The notes beneath the pieces were generated by a model. The model saw nothing but the letters and a program-made list of their open reading frames with translations, searched no databases and was not told the origin of the DNA. The translations under genes were made by a program, and so were the position numbers. Positions 13,132-18,395 of a stretch of 18,395 bases of DNA are shown here, one piece after another. Source of the DNA: Anaerolineae bacterium (GTDB lineage Bacteria > Chloroflexota > Anaerolineae > Anaerolineales > Villigracilaceae); NCBI GenBank assembly GCA_017303735.1, contig JAFLCF010000083.1, positions 1 to 18,395 of the forward strand, in the 5' to 3' direction. Each line of letters starts with the position of its first letter. Within the stretch, counting starts at the first letter, position 1.

Positions 13132-14103
13132 ATGGCACATTATCTGGTTACGGGAGCTGCTGGGTTTATCGGCTCGCATACTTCACATAAATTGTTAGAG
13201 CAGGGACATACCGTCGTTGGTATCGATAATGTCAATGATGCATATGATCCGCGCATGAAAGAATATCGCCTGAAGAAATTGCAGGCACTACCGGGATTTA
13301 AGTTCCACCGTCATGATATTTCGGATAAATCATGCATTGAGCTGTTCAATGGTGAGAAGCTCGATGGTGTTATTCACCTTGCGGCTCGGGCAGGTGTGCG
13401 CTACAGTGTTGAGAATCCCTGGGTATTTCTGGAATCAAATGTGACCGGCACCTTGAATATGCTGGAAGTGTGCCGTCAGTATGGCTGTAATAAGATCGTT
13501 ATGGCTTCCACCTCCAGTATTTATGGAGAAAATCCACAATACCCAACACCTGAAACCGCATCTAGCAGCGAACCTATGCAACCCTACGCAGCCAGCAAAA
13601 AAGGTGCCGAGGCTTTGGTTCATTCGTATCATCATTTGTTTGGCATTGATGCGACTGTGGTTCGATACTTTACGGTGTATGGACCTGCCGGGCGACCTGA
13701 CCTTGCCATCTTCCGTTTCGTGAAGTGGATCATGGAAGGTGAACCGATCCGCATTAACGGAGATGGAAATCAATCACGCGGCTTTACCTATGTGGATGAT
13801 ATTGCCCGCGGAACGATCGCAGCACTCAAGCCGCTTGGGTATGAGATCATTAACCTTGGCGGACATGAAGTGATCTCGATCAATGAGTTGGTCACCTTGG
13901 TTGAAGATCTGACCGGTAAAAAAGCGAACGTTCAATATGGTCCACCCAATTTGGCAGATATGTTTATGAACCAGGCAGATGTGACCAAGGCACGCGAAGT
14001 GCTGGGATGGAATCCGCAGGTCAATCTGCGCGAAGGCATCGGTAACTTGATCGAATGGTATAAAGAAAATCGTGAGTGGGCGAAGGATATTTTGACGCCA
14101 TAG
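13132..14103 (+). CDS. NAD-dependent sugar epimerase, UDP-glucuronate 4-epimerase-like (extended SDR)
   Basis: A 323-residue extended short-chain dehydrogenase. GAAGFIGSH (8-16) is the NAD loop, GIDNVNDAYDPRMKEYRLKK resembles UDP-glucuronate 4-epimerases, LAARAGVRYSVENPWVF and ASTSSIYG carry the active-site Ser/Thr, and Tyr152-x3-Lys156 in PYAASKKGAE is the catalytic pair. RYFTVYGPAGRPDLAIFRF and SRGFTYVDDIARG follow in the expected places. It would invert C4 of a UDP-hexuronic acid made by the preceding dehydrogenase, giving a galacto-configured uronic acid precursor; the exact sugar depends on that enzyme's substrate. AAAGGAG is six bases before the ATG at 13132; an upstream TTG at 13108 lies inside the repeat and is rejected. 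A strong terminator follows. Confidence 0.88.
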   Translation: MAHYLVTGAAGFIGSHTSHKLLEQGHTVVGIDNVNDAYDPRMKEYRLKKLQALPGFKFHRHDISDKSCIELFNGEKLDGVIHLAARAGVRYSVENPWVFLESNVTGTLNMLEVCRQYGCNKIVMASTSSIYGENPQYPTPETASSSEPMQPYAASKKGAEALVHSYHHLFGIDATVVRYFTVYGPAGRPDLAIFRFVKWIMEGEPIRINGDGNQSRGFTYVDDIARGTIAALKPLGYEIINLGGHEVISINELVTLVEDLTGKKANVQYGPPNLADMFMNQADVTKAREVLGWNPQVNLREGIGNLIEWYKENREWAKDILTP

Positions 14104-14109
14104 TCATCT

Positions 14110-14149
14110 AGACCTCGGAAGTCTCAAAGACTTCCGAGGTCTTTTTTTT
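14110..14149 (+). terminator. Intrinsic terminator after the epimerase gene
   Basis: A 13-bp perfect stem, GACCTCGGAAGTC with its complement around TCAAA, is followed by eight T. It closes the plus-strand unit seven bases after the stop codon. Confidence 0.92.
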
Positions 14150-14155
14150 AGCGTT

Positions 14156-14161
14156 TATAAT
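14156..14161 (+). promoter_or_regulatory. -10 box (TATAAT) of the flippase gene, leaderless type
   Basis: GCGTTTATAATTTC is followed eight bases later by the ATG at 14170. The box begins seven bases after the T-run of the preceding terminator. No -35 is recognisable. Confidence 0.6.
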
Positions 14162-14169
14162 TTCTCCTA

Positions 14170-15492
14170 ATGTCCCTCCTCTCGAAATTCAAAAATGACC
14201 CGCTCTTTGCCAAGGTGATTCGTTCTAGCGGATCATTATTTAGCAACAACACCCTTGCGTTGGGATTAAGTGTCGTGCAGGGCATTATGGCGACACGCCT
14301 ACTCGGACCTGCAGGGTTTGGTCTGATTGGTATAGTGATGGCGTTCGCTTCGACCGTGAACAGCGTATTCTCGTTTCGCATGAGCGAGTTGGTGGTGCGT
14401 TATGGCGGCGAGTACCTCAACAAGCAGGATAAAGAACAAGCCTTTGCTTTGCTCAAAGCTGCCAGCCTGACGGAAGGTGCAGTTTCGCTGTTGGCGTTTT
14501 TGGTGGTGCTTGTCACAGCACAACTCGCTGAAACCTACCTTGCCAAGACTCCCGACATTGCATGGATGTTCACGTTCTTTGCCATAAACCTGCTGGCAAA
14601 TTTCAACACCGAAACTTCCACAGGGATTTTGCAAATTACTGAAAGAATCAAATTGCAGGGCACGGTCAATTTGATCCAAGCCATCGTCACTACGCTCATC
14701 ATTGCGGTGGCATTCTTCTTTGGCGGCACTATCACCACCGTGTTGGTTGCTTACCTCATTGGAAAATCCATTTTGGGATTAGGGCTTTTTACGCTGGCGC
14801 AAAGACAATTAAAAGAAAAACTCGGCAGTCTGTGGTGGCACACGCCTATCTCAAAACTCACTGCACGAAAAGAGATCTTCCGCTTTGCGTTTAGTTCCAA
14901 TATCAGTGCGACCATTATCAAACTCTTCCGCGAAAGTGAACTGATCTGGATCGGTCTTTTCCTTGATACGACCGCCGTTGGTTATTATCGCGTTGCGTAT
15001 ACCATCACGCATTTCCTCGCCATCCCAGCCGATCCGCTGATCGCTACAACTTTCCCTGAGATCAATCGTCTCGCGGTTGAAAAAGCATGGGGCAGGCTCA
15101 AGAGTTTTCTCAAAAAGATCACAGCGTTTTCATTTGCTTATAACCTCGCCATCGGTGCGGGCTTGATTCTTTTTGGTCATTGGGTTATTCGGATTTACTC
15201 CGGCGCGGACTATCTCGCCGCCTATCCCGCCCTCGTTGCGTTGACCATTGGCTTGGTCTTCAATTACATCCTCTTTTGGAATCGTCCGCTCTTGCTGGCA
15301 TTGGGCTTGCCGCAGTTCCCCGTCTATGTCACGCTTGCGGCGGGTGTTATCAAACTCGCACTTTCGTTCTGGCTTGTGCCGGTCTATGGCGTGGCGGCGG
15401 CGGGTGGGTTGCTTTCGTTCTATTACATTGCTTCGGTGGGCTTGATGGTATTGCGCGGAATTCGGGAAATTGGGCATCGGGAATCGGTATGA
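14170..15492 (+). CDS. Polysaccharide flippase, MOP/Wzx family
   Basis: A 440-residue integral membrane protein with about 12 hydrophobic segments spread from residue 20 to the end. The opening SGSLFSNNTLALGLSVVQGI then MATRLLGPAGFGLIGIVMAF is the polysaccharide-biosynthesis flippase pattern (helix 1, then R-x-L-G-P-x-x-F-G). FRFAFSSNISATIIKLFRES near residue 240 and GYYRVAYTITHFLAIPADPL are the second-half equivalents. It would turn lipid-linked oligosaccharide units to the outer membrane face for polymerisation or transfer. It overlaps the next glycosyltransferase by four bases (ATGA), which implies coupled translation. The start is the ATG eight bases behind TATAAT; CTCCTAATG has no Shine-Dalgarno. 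Confidence 0.9.
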   Translation: MSLLSKFKNDPLFAKVIRSSGSLFSNNTLALGLSVVQGIMATRLLGPAGFGLIGIVMAFASTVNSVFSFRMSELVVRYGGEYLNKQDKEQAFALLKAASLTEGAVSLLAFLVVLVTAQLAETYLAKTPDIAWMFTFFAINLLANFNTETSTGILQITERIKLQGTVNLIQAIVTTLIIAVAFFFGGTITTVLVAYLIGKSILGLGLFTLAQRQLKEKLGSLWWHTPISKLTARKEIFRFAFSSNISATIIKLFRESELIWIGLFLDTTAVGYYRVAYTITHFLAIPADPLIATTFPEINRLAVEKAWGRLKSFLKKITAFSFAYNLAIGAGLILFGHWVIRIYSGADYLAAYPALVALTIGLVFNYILFWNRPLLLALGLPQFPVYVTLAAGVIKLALSFWLVPVYGVAAAGGLLSFYYIASVGLMVLRGIREIGHRESV

Positions 15493-16646
15493 AAATTGCA
15501 CTCATCACAAACTCACGCATCCCATCGCTTACGGCGAATTCGATTCAGGCAATGAAGGTCGCTCAAGCCTTAATGCAATTGGGACATGACATCAGAATGT
15601 TCGCGCCAGCCGAGTCGGAGTCTGTGACAAAAGAAACATTGCTATCTCACTACGGTTTGCGCCTCGCCCCCGACCTCGACCTGCTCCCATCCATCAGCAG
15701 ACTCAAACGCCTCGACTTTATCGTCCATGCCCAGCGGGCTGCGAAGAAATTTGGCGCAGACTTGATCTACACCTGGCTGCCCCAGTCCGCGGCGTTGGGC
15801 GCGTGGATGGGTTACCCCGTTGTCCTCGAAATGCATGCGGATAATTCCGGTCGGCTCGGCGTGTGGTGGATGAGACAGTTCTGGAAACAAAACAAGCCCA
15901 AGGTGATGACGGTCACCACGTCAGCGTTGAGAAAGGCTTTGGAGCGCTCGACCCAGTTCCAGTTTAAGGATGATGCGGTGCTGCTCGCACCGAACGGCGT
16001 CGAGTTGGAGAAGTATGCGGGTTTGCCAAATCCTACCGAGGCGCGTCGTCAATTAAATTTGAAAGAAGGGTTGACGGTTGGATTCACGGGTCACATTTAC
16101 CCGGGGCGCGGCGCGGACTTGTTATTTGAACTCGCGCGGCAAATGCCCGCTGTCAATTTTTTGTGGGTGGGCGGCACGCCGGAGTTGGTGGATTTTTGGC
16201 GTGGCAAACTGACCGAGGCGGGCATGACCAATGTGACGATGACCGGCTTTGTGAAGCATGAAGTGATCCCGCTGTATCAGGTGGCGGCGGATGTGCTGCT
16301 GATGCCGTACTCGCGTTCGATTGAGGCTTCGAGTGGGCAGGACATTGCCGAGGTGATCAACCCGATGAAGATGTTCGAGTATATGGCGGCGGGACGGGGA
16401 ATCGTTTCGGCAGATTTGCCTTCGATCCGTGAAGTGTTGAATGAGGGCAATGCGGTGCTGGTGGAGCCGGTGGAAGAGGGGAATTGGGAAGCGGTCATTG
16501 GGACTTGGAAGGCGGCGATTGAGTCGCTGCTTGCTGATGAGCCGCGCCGGTTTGCATTGGGCAAACAAGCCCGCTTGGATGTTGAGCAGTTGACTTGGGT
16601 GAAGCGCGAAGAGCGGGTGATGGAGTTGTTTAATAAAAATCTCTGA
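15489..16646 (+). CDS. GT4-family glycosyltransferase of the polysaccharide module
   Basis: A 385-residue GT-B glycosyltransferase. It opens MKIALITNSRIPSLTANSIQ, followed by MKVAQALMQLGHDIRMFAP and the acceptor-side loop EMHADNSGRLG. The second domain begins near LLAPNGVELEKYAGL and shows VGFTGHIYPGRGADLLFELA and FLWVGGTPELVDFW. The donor site is SSGQDIAEVINPMKMFEYMA followed by AGRGIVSADLPSIREVL, the S-P/N-P-x-K-x-x-E-Y-M-A-x-G block of GT4. The start is the ATG at 15489 overlapping the flippase stop; a longer in-frame reading up to 15180 is the flippase gene in a shifted frame. Sugar and acceptor cannot be told. It ends inside the left arm of a two-way terminator. Confidence 0.9.
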   Translation: MKIALITNSRIPSLTANSIQAMKVAQALMQLGHDIRMFAPAESESVTKETLLSHYGLRLAPDLDLLPSISRLKRLDFIVHAQRAAKKFGADLIYTWLPQSAALGAWMGYPVVLEMHADNSGRLGVWWMRQFWKQNKPKVMTVTTSALRKALERSTQFQFKDDAVLLAPNGVELEKYAGLPNPTEARRQLNLKEGLTVGFTGHIYPGRGADLLFELARQMPAVNFLWVGGTPELVDFWRGKLTEAGMTNVTMTGFVKHEVIPLYQVAADVLLMPYSRSIEASSGQDIAEVINPMKMFEYMAAGRGIVSADLPSIREVLNEGNAVLVEPVEEGNWEAVIGTWKAAIESLLADEPRRFALGKQARLDVEQLTWVKREERVMELFNKNL

Positions 16647-16672
16647 GGTGTTAAGCCTCAGAGATTTTTATT
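16632..16672. terminator. Two-way terminator between convergent genes
   Basis: A perfect 17-bp inverted repeat, AATAAAAATCTCTGAGG with its complement, around TGTTAAG. It has T-rich ends in both directions. The left arm contains the TGA stop of the glycosyltransferase, and the right arm reaches the TAA stop of the SRPBCC gene. Confidence 0.9.
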
Positions 16673-17120
16673 AAGTCTTATTGTTTGTTTGATTCACCAA
16701 TTCTTGCAAGGCAATTTGCCATGCCTTCTCCTGCCATTGTCGTGCCTCTTCCCATTCGGGTGAACTGCGCCAGCCTGAATGGATTAGGTTCACTTCAACG
16801 CCATCCTTGATCGGAATGAAGAAAACGACCACATGTGTTAGTGGGTCTGCGTTGTTTGCAAAATGTTTATATTGTTTTGGGCTGCGCCATTCGAACGAAA
16901 GGAACCTGTCTGGTTCTATCGCTGTTATTTTACAACCAATGGTACTGTCGTTTTCCTTGTCATCGGGATTCCAGAATAATTCGTAACTTCCGCCCGTGTA
17001 GGGCTCTACGTTTGCAACACCTGTTAGCCATGACTCAAGAACTTCTTCTTTGATAAATGATTCAAACGCGTAATGTGGATCACACTTGAGATTGACAGAT
17101 AAATTAATAATCTTATCCAT
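16671..17120 (-). CDS. SRPBCC-domain (AHSA1-like) protein
   Basis: A 149-residue protein with the helix-grip fold typical of AHSA1/START-like proteins. The N-terminal strand VNLKCDPHYAFESFI is followed by the helix VLESWLTGVANVEPYTGGSYEL, then strands CKITAIEPDRFLSFEWR and THVVVFFIPIKDGVEVNLIHSGW, and a long C-terminal helix EEARQWQEKAWQIALQELV that closes the pocket. The family binds hydrophobic ligands or chaperones; the ligand here is unknown. The ATG at 17120 is preceded by GGAGG at six bases. The TTG four codons upstream that some tools take as a start overlaps this Shine-Dalgarno and is rejected. Confidence 0.86.
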   Translation of the reverse strand: MDKIINLSVNLKCDPHYAFESFIKEEVLESWLTGVANVEPYTGGSYELFWNPDDKENDSTIGCKITAIEPDRFLSFEWRSPKQYKHFANNADPLTHVVVFFIPIKDGVEVNLIHSGWRSSPEWEEARQWQEKAWQIALQELVNQTNNKT

Positions 17121-17137
17121 GCTAGCCTCCAATTTTT

Positions 17138-17167
17138 ATGGTATCACGTATTTCTTGGTACTGACAA
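17138..17167 (-). promoter_or_regulatory. Possible promoter of the SRPBCC gene
   Basis: On the minus strand TTGTCA (17167-17162) and TACCAT (17143-17138) are 18 bases apart; the first differs from the -35 consensus at one position and the second from the -10 consensus at two. It overlaps the decayed RidA tail. Confidence 0.35.
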
Positions 17168-17230
17168 ATAAATTTTATTCCCTCGTAATAAACCGGGTTT
17201 TGGGAGTTCGTTCATGCCGATAATCATTCG
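17144..17230 (-). pseudogene. Decayed C-terminal fragment of a second RidA-like gene
   Basis: On the minus strand this reads RMIIGMNELPKPGLL, close to RTVIGVNELPKPGVLL at the end of the intact RidA at 17977-18369, then 14 further codons to a TGA. In DNA, 17192-17231 and 18019-18058 agree at 32 of 40 positions in my hand alignment. The frame is closed by a stop a few codons upstream, so only the tail of the gene survives. It lies on the same strand as the intact copy, with the acetyltransferase gene between. Confidence 0.7.
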
Positions 17231-17317
17231 GTTTTTGAAAACTTATCGGCAAAGATAAAATTCACCCTTATGCACATTTCAGATTGAGATATATTCATTA
17301 TCCCATCCCCGAAGTGA

Positions 17318-17401
17318 CGGGTGCAGACAGAGGAGTTGAACATGCGTCAAATTCGCGGGTTGGCAAAACGATTCAAGGTTTCACCCGCCGTGTTTGTGTA
17401 G
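17318..17401 (+). pseudogene. Relic of a HigA-type antitoxin (helix-turn-helix) C-terminus
   Basis: The last codons before a TAG read LNMRQIRGLAKRFKVSPAVF and a final V, in the form of the C-terminal end of HigA/XRE antitoxins (typically L-x-x-x-Q-I-R-x-L-A-x-R-F-x-V-S-P-A-V-F-I). The frame is open for only 27 codons, and the DNA-binding HTH itself is missing upstream. No HigB-like toxin is present nearby. A short peptide of 19 residues from the ATG at 17342, which has GGAG upstream, could still be translated, but this looks like decay. Confidence 0.6.
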
Positions 17402-17402
17402 A

Positions 17403-17437
17403 AAAAACTCCGAGGTCTCAAAGACTTCGGAGTTTTT
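17403..17437. terminator. Two-way terminator after the acetyltransferase gene
   Basis: AAAAACTCCGAGGTC pairs with GACTTCGGAGTTTTT around TCAAA, with one G-T pair. Reading on the minus strand it ends the acetyltransferase transcript three bases past its stop; on the plus strand it follows the HigA relic by one base. It has the same centre word, GTCTCAAAGACTTC, as the terminator at 14110-14149. Confidence 0.85.
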
Positions 17438-17439
17438 AT

Positions 17440-17973
17440 TTATGCCTTTACAAGAGACAACATTATGTGGTCGTAAAACTTGTCGTCAAGATAAAAGTAA
17501 TCGCGTAACATGCCTTCTTGTTTGAAACCCAACTTATTTAGCAAGTGAAGGGAGCGCGCGTTGTCGGGGTAGACCAGGGCTTCAATGCGATGGAGATTCA
17601 TTTGCATAAACCCAAATTGAATAGCCGCAGATAGTGCTTCTCGCATATATCCTTGCCCCCATGCCTTGGGACTGAGGTCGTAGCCGACCTCGGCGCGTTG
17701 ATGCGACTTGTTCCATTTGTGGAACCCGCAGGTGCCAATGCGTTGACCGCCCGTTTTGGAGACGATCACCCAGCGGTTATAGGGCTTGCTCGCTGAGTCC
17801 AAATAGAACTGCACAATTTCCTGCGCCTGTGACATATCTGTGACGGGCGGCTCATCCAAAAGATATTTTGCTACTTGCGGATTACTGAAATGTTGAAAGG
17901 TGAAGTCGAGGTCATCCGCTTGAAAGGGACGCAGGGTCAGGCGTTCGGTTTGGATGGGTGGAAAATCTTGCAT
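17440..17973 (-). CDS. GNAT acetyltransferase, RimJ/RimL-type
   Basis: A 177-residue GNAT protein. IQTERLTLRPFQADDLDFTF (residues 7-26) is the start of the RimJ/RimL-type group (acetyltransf_3). GTCGFHKWNKSHQRAEVGYDLSP (about 80-102) is the central strand. WGQGYMREALSAAIQFGF carries the acetyl-CoA loop (Q/G-x-G-x), and NARSLHLLNKLGFKQEGMLRDYFY is the C-terminal signature. Members acetylate ribosomal protein N-termini, antibiotics or small molecules; the substrate is unknown and this is not necessarily a ribosomal acetylase. It starts three bases after the RidA stop, with AAGGAA overlapping that stop as ribosome-binding site, so ridA and this gene form an operon. Confidence 0.9.
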   Translation of the reverse strand: MQDFPPIQTERLTLRPFQADDLDFTFQHFSNPQVAKYLLDEPPVTDMSQAQEIVQFYLDSASKPYNRWVIVSKTGGQRIGTCGFHKWNKSHQRAEVGYDLSPKAWGQGYMREALSAAIQFGFMQMNLHRIEALVYPDNARSLHLLNKLGFKQEGMLRDYFYLDDKFYDHIMLSLVKA

Positions 17974-17976
17974 GAT

Positions 17977-18369
17977 CTATTCCTTCGTCACCGCAGTCAG
18001 ATTCATCGTGAGTAGCACGCCGGGTTTGGGGAGTTCGTTCACGCCGATGACCGTCCGTGCGGGGCGATGGACTCCCATTTTGCTGATGTAGGCGCGGTTC
18101 ATTTCTTCGAAGTCGCTCATGTTTTGTAGAAAGATGTTGATATGAACGACGTGTTGCAGGTCTGAATTTACCGACTCTAACATCACCTTGAACGAGTCGA
18201 GGATTTGTGCGGTTTGTGAAAAGACATCATCCCCTGCGAGTTGACCAGTGGCAGGGTTCACGCCTGCTGTCCCGCCGATGGTGATGAAGTTGCCAACCTT
18301 GGCTATGTGGTTATACGGTCCGATCGGAGTTGGAGTGTTGGGTGGGGTGGATGTTTCAACCTTTGGCAT
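17977..18369 (-). CDS. ridA: RidA family enamine/imine deaminase
   Basis: A 130-residue YjgF/YER057c/UK114-family protein. GPYNHIAKVGNFITIGGTAG (17-36), QILDSFKVMLESVNSDLQHV and then HINIFLQNMSDFEEMNRAY are the family blocks. HRPARTVIGVNELP contains Arg105 at the position of the catalytic Arg of E. coli RidA. It hydrolyses reactive 2-aminoacrylate-type enamines released by PLP enzymes. The usual final Glu in the active site is less clear, as the tail MNLTAVTKE differs from VEIEAIA, so activity on standard substrates is likely but not proven. AAGGAAAAAG precedes the ATG at 18369. It is the first gene of the minus-strand pair with the acetyltransferase; the promoter lies beyond the window. Confidence 0.9.
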   Translation of the reverse strand: MPKVETSTPPNTPTPIGPYNHIAKVGNFITIGGTAGVNPATGQLAGDDVFSQTAQILDSFKVMLESVNSDLQHVVHINIFLQNMSDFEEMNRAYISKMGVHRPARTVIGVNELPKPGVLLTMNLTAVTKE

Positions 18370-18395
18370 TTTCTTTTTCCTTTTGAATAAATTCG

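Noticed and set aside
15180..15488. 103-residue N-terminal extension of the second glycosyltransferase
   Set aside because: It lies entirely within the flippase gene in another frame; the ATG at 15489 overlaps the flippase stop as ATGA and begins a normal GT4 N-terminus.
17284..17508. 74-codon plus-strand frame spanning the HigA relic and terminator
   Set aside because: It reads through the hairpin into the antisense of the acetyltransferase; the HigA-like peptide is in another frame.
1..18395. CRISPR array, tRNA, rRNA, intact insertion sequence or riboswitch
   Set aside because: No regularly spaced long repeats, cloverleaf, transposase or conserved riboswitch core was visible on either strand.

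Overview
The window is a bacterial chromosome fragment without rRNA, tRNA, CRISPR or intact insertion sequences. It looks like a Gram-positive-type or phylum-level relative of the Anaerolineae (Chloroflexota). That placement is an inference from the gene families (a DUF951 protein, an MSMEG_2256-type F420-linked oxidoreductase, an M42 peptidase, family-4 uracil-DNA glycosylase, tsaE-tsaB-rimI), from many genes whose start codon sits 6-9 bases behind a TATAAT box, and from intergenic gaps filled with assorted palindromic repeats. Base composition is near or above half G+C, except for one clearly A+T-rich gene at 865-2547.

Layout. Positions 1-7581 are read entirely on the minus strand. From right to left they hold: a metallo-beta-lactamase-fold hydrolase overlapping a Crp/Fnr regulator (7581-5937, ended by a strong hairpin terminator); a hotdog acyl-CoA thioesterase, an M42 aminopeptidase and a thiol peroxidase-like protein (5826-3729, ended by a 24-bp palindromic terminator); an F420-dependent oxidoreductase followed after 14 bases by a 560-residue protein of unknown function in A+T-rich DNA; a VOC/glyoxalase-fold protein; and the N-terminus of a membrane protein running off the edge. 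Positions 7747-16646 are read on the plus strand: a DUF951 protein, a GT4 glycosyltransferase, the tRNA t6A/ribosome acetylation group tsaE-tsaB-rimI, a family-4 uracil-DNA glycosylase, then a sugar module (nucleotide-sugar 6-dehydrogenase, UDP-uronate-type epimerase, Wzx-like flippase, second GT4 glycosyltransferase). Positions 16671-18369 return to the minus strand: SRPBCC protein, a gap with two gene relics, a RimJ/RimL-type acetyltransferase and RidA.

How the genes work together. The dehydrogenase, epimerase, flippase and glycosyltransferase fit a small surface-polysaccharide pathway: make an activated (N-acetyl)hexuronic acid, epimerise it, add it to a lipid-linked glycan and flip the product. 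TsaE and TsaB belong to the t6A37 tRNA-modification complex (TsaD and TsaC are not here), and RimI is their usual neighbour. The minus-strand genes are general metabolic or stress functions with no single pathway visible.

Most notable: the A+T-rich orphan; a palindromic repeat that has become the C-terminus of the metallo-hydrolase and bridges it to the Crp gene; two decayed gene tails (RidA and a HigA-type antitoxin) in one 319-base gap; a canonical sliding-clamp-binding peptide at the very end of the uracil-DNA glycosylase; and a repeated 'palindrome then leaderless promoter' arrangement.
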